From: Microbacterium gorillae
GTDB taxonomy: Bacteria; Actinomycetota; Actinomycetes; Actinomycetales; Microbacteriaceae
NCBI RefSeq assembly: GCF_000826185.2
Contig: NZ_LN648875.1
Location: 124,001-188,000, forward strand
Direction: 5' to 3'
Length of the DNA stretch: 64,000 nucleotides
In this document: positions 63,825 through 64,000 of the stretch, one piece after another
How positions within the stretch are numbered: the stretch's first letter is position 1
Layout: every line of letters begins with the position of its first letter
Translations under genes and position numbers: made by a program
Notes under the pieces: model-generated
Databases searched by the model: none
The model's input: the letters and a program-made list of their open reading frames with translations, nothing else
Told to the model about the DNA's origin: nothing

Positions 63825-64000
63825 GGCTCCAGGAGGCTCCGAAGGTCCGCCTCGGTCTGGAAGGGACGCACCTCGACGACGCCGCGGCACGCCTTGGATC
63901 CCTCTGCGGCCAGCGCCAGGGCCTCATCGAGGTCGATGGCATCGATCACCCAGAAGCCGCCGAGGTACTCCTTGGCCTCCAGGTACGGCCCATCGGTGAT
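63821..64000 (-). CDS. YCII/DGPF-domain protein, 5' end beyond the window
   Basis: The last 59 codons are visible: TDGPYLEAKEYLGGFWVIDA (DGP motif and family core), then SKACRGVVEVRPF and the stop. YCII proteins usually lie beside ECF42 sigma factors, as here. The start lies past base 64000. Confidence 0.88.
   Translation of the reverse strand: MTDGPYLEAKEYLGGFWVIDAIDLDEALALAAEGSKACRGVVEVRPFQTEADLRSLLEP

Overview
The window is high-GC DNA from an actinobacterium. The gene complement fits Micrococcales, most likely Microbacteriaceae (Microbacterium-like): lsr2, a DtxR/IdeR repressor, a paired XPB-type helicase and helicase-associated protein, monomeric isocitrate dehydrogenase, DUF3027, DUF3263, a stand-alone MsiK/UgpC-type ATPase, and many short -10 boxes placed for leaderless mRNAs. 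This assignment comes from gene content and codon use, not from a database search.

Layout. 1-3546: core genes (acetyltransferase fragment, galU, 5-formyl-THF cyclo-ligase, FmdB-like zinc ribbon, mscL, MerR regulator). 3608-25075: a catabolic island. One GH127 gene reads rightwards (3647-5560). Sixteen coupled genes then read leftwards from 24988 to 5634, as two operons (24988-14080 and 13986-5634). 25329-29398: a small conserved gene and a large helicase-like gene split by a 157-bp tandem duplication. 29553-34067: an alkyltransferase-like protein without the active-site Cys, a GAF-LuxR regulator, lsr2, tRNA-Arg(CCT), a divergent EamA/MarR pair, an HNH gene with a small upstream ORF. 34227-36522: two paralogous M23 peptidases with matching 5' regions. 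36550-46286: dtxR, serC, DUF3027/cold-shock pair, XPB pair, two-component system. 46405-56745: WXG100 protein, groEL with two CIRCE-like sites, LytR_C protein, DUF3263/DUF2332 pair, msrB/nitroreductase pair, DUF606 transporter, icd, MHS transporter. 57302-64000: a decayed gene, tRNA-Thr(TGT), a DsbA-like protein without CxxC, msiK-like ATPase, DUF4032 protein, an NAD(P)-binding protein, and an ECF sigma factor with a YCII protein cut by the window end.

The main result is the island at 3608-25075. It encodes every step needed to use arabinosylated, hydroxyproline-rich peptides such as fragments of plant extensin. A family-5 peptide ABC importer (lipoprotein, two permeases, two ATPases) brings peptides in. 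An M24 Xaa-Pro aminopeptidase and an S33 prolyl aminopeptidase trim Pro/Hyp peptides. Two GH127-type (DUF1680) beta-L-arabinofuranosidases without signal peptides would remove the sugars in the cytoplasm. Hydroxyproline 2-epimerase, a three-subunit D-hydroxyproline dehydrogenase, a DapA-type deaminase and a 2-oxoglutarate-semialdehyde dehydrogenase convert free Hyp to 2-oxoglutarate. A GntR/FCD regulator lies inside the catabolic operon, and a near-identical 12-bp motif (GTACAATTGCAA type) sits at all three promoters, which implies a single regulon.

Two local tandem duplications (offset 347 bp at 8385-9062; 157 bp at 28258-28571) share an odd signature: the divergent positions change to G or C only. 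They may be assembly errors. Removing the 157 bp restores a 1236-codon frame in the helicase-like gene.
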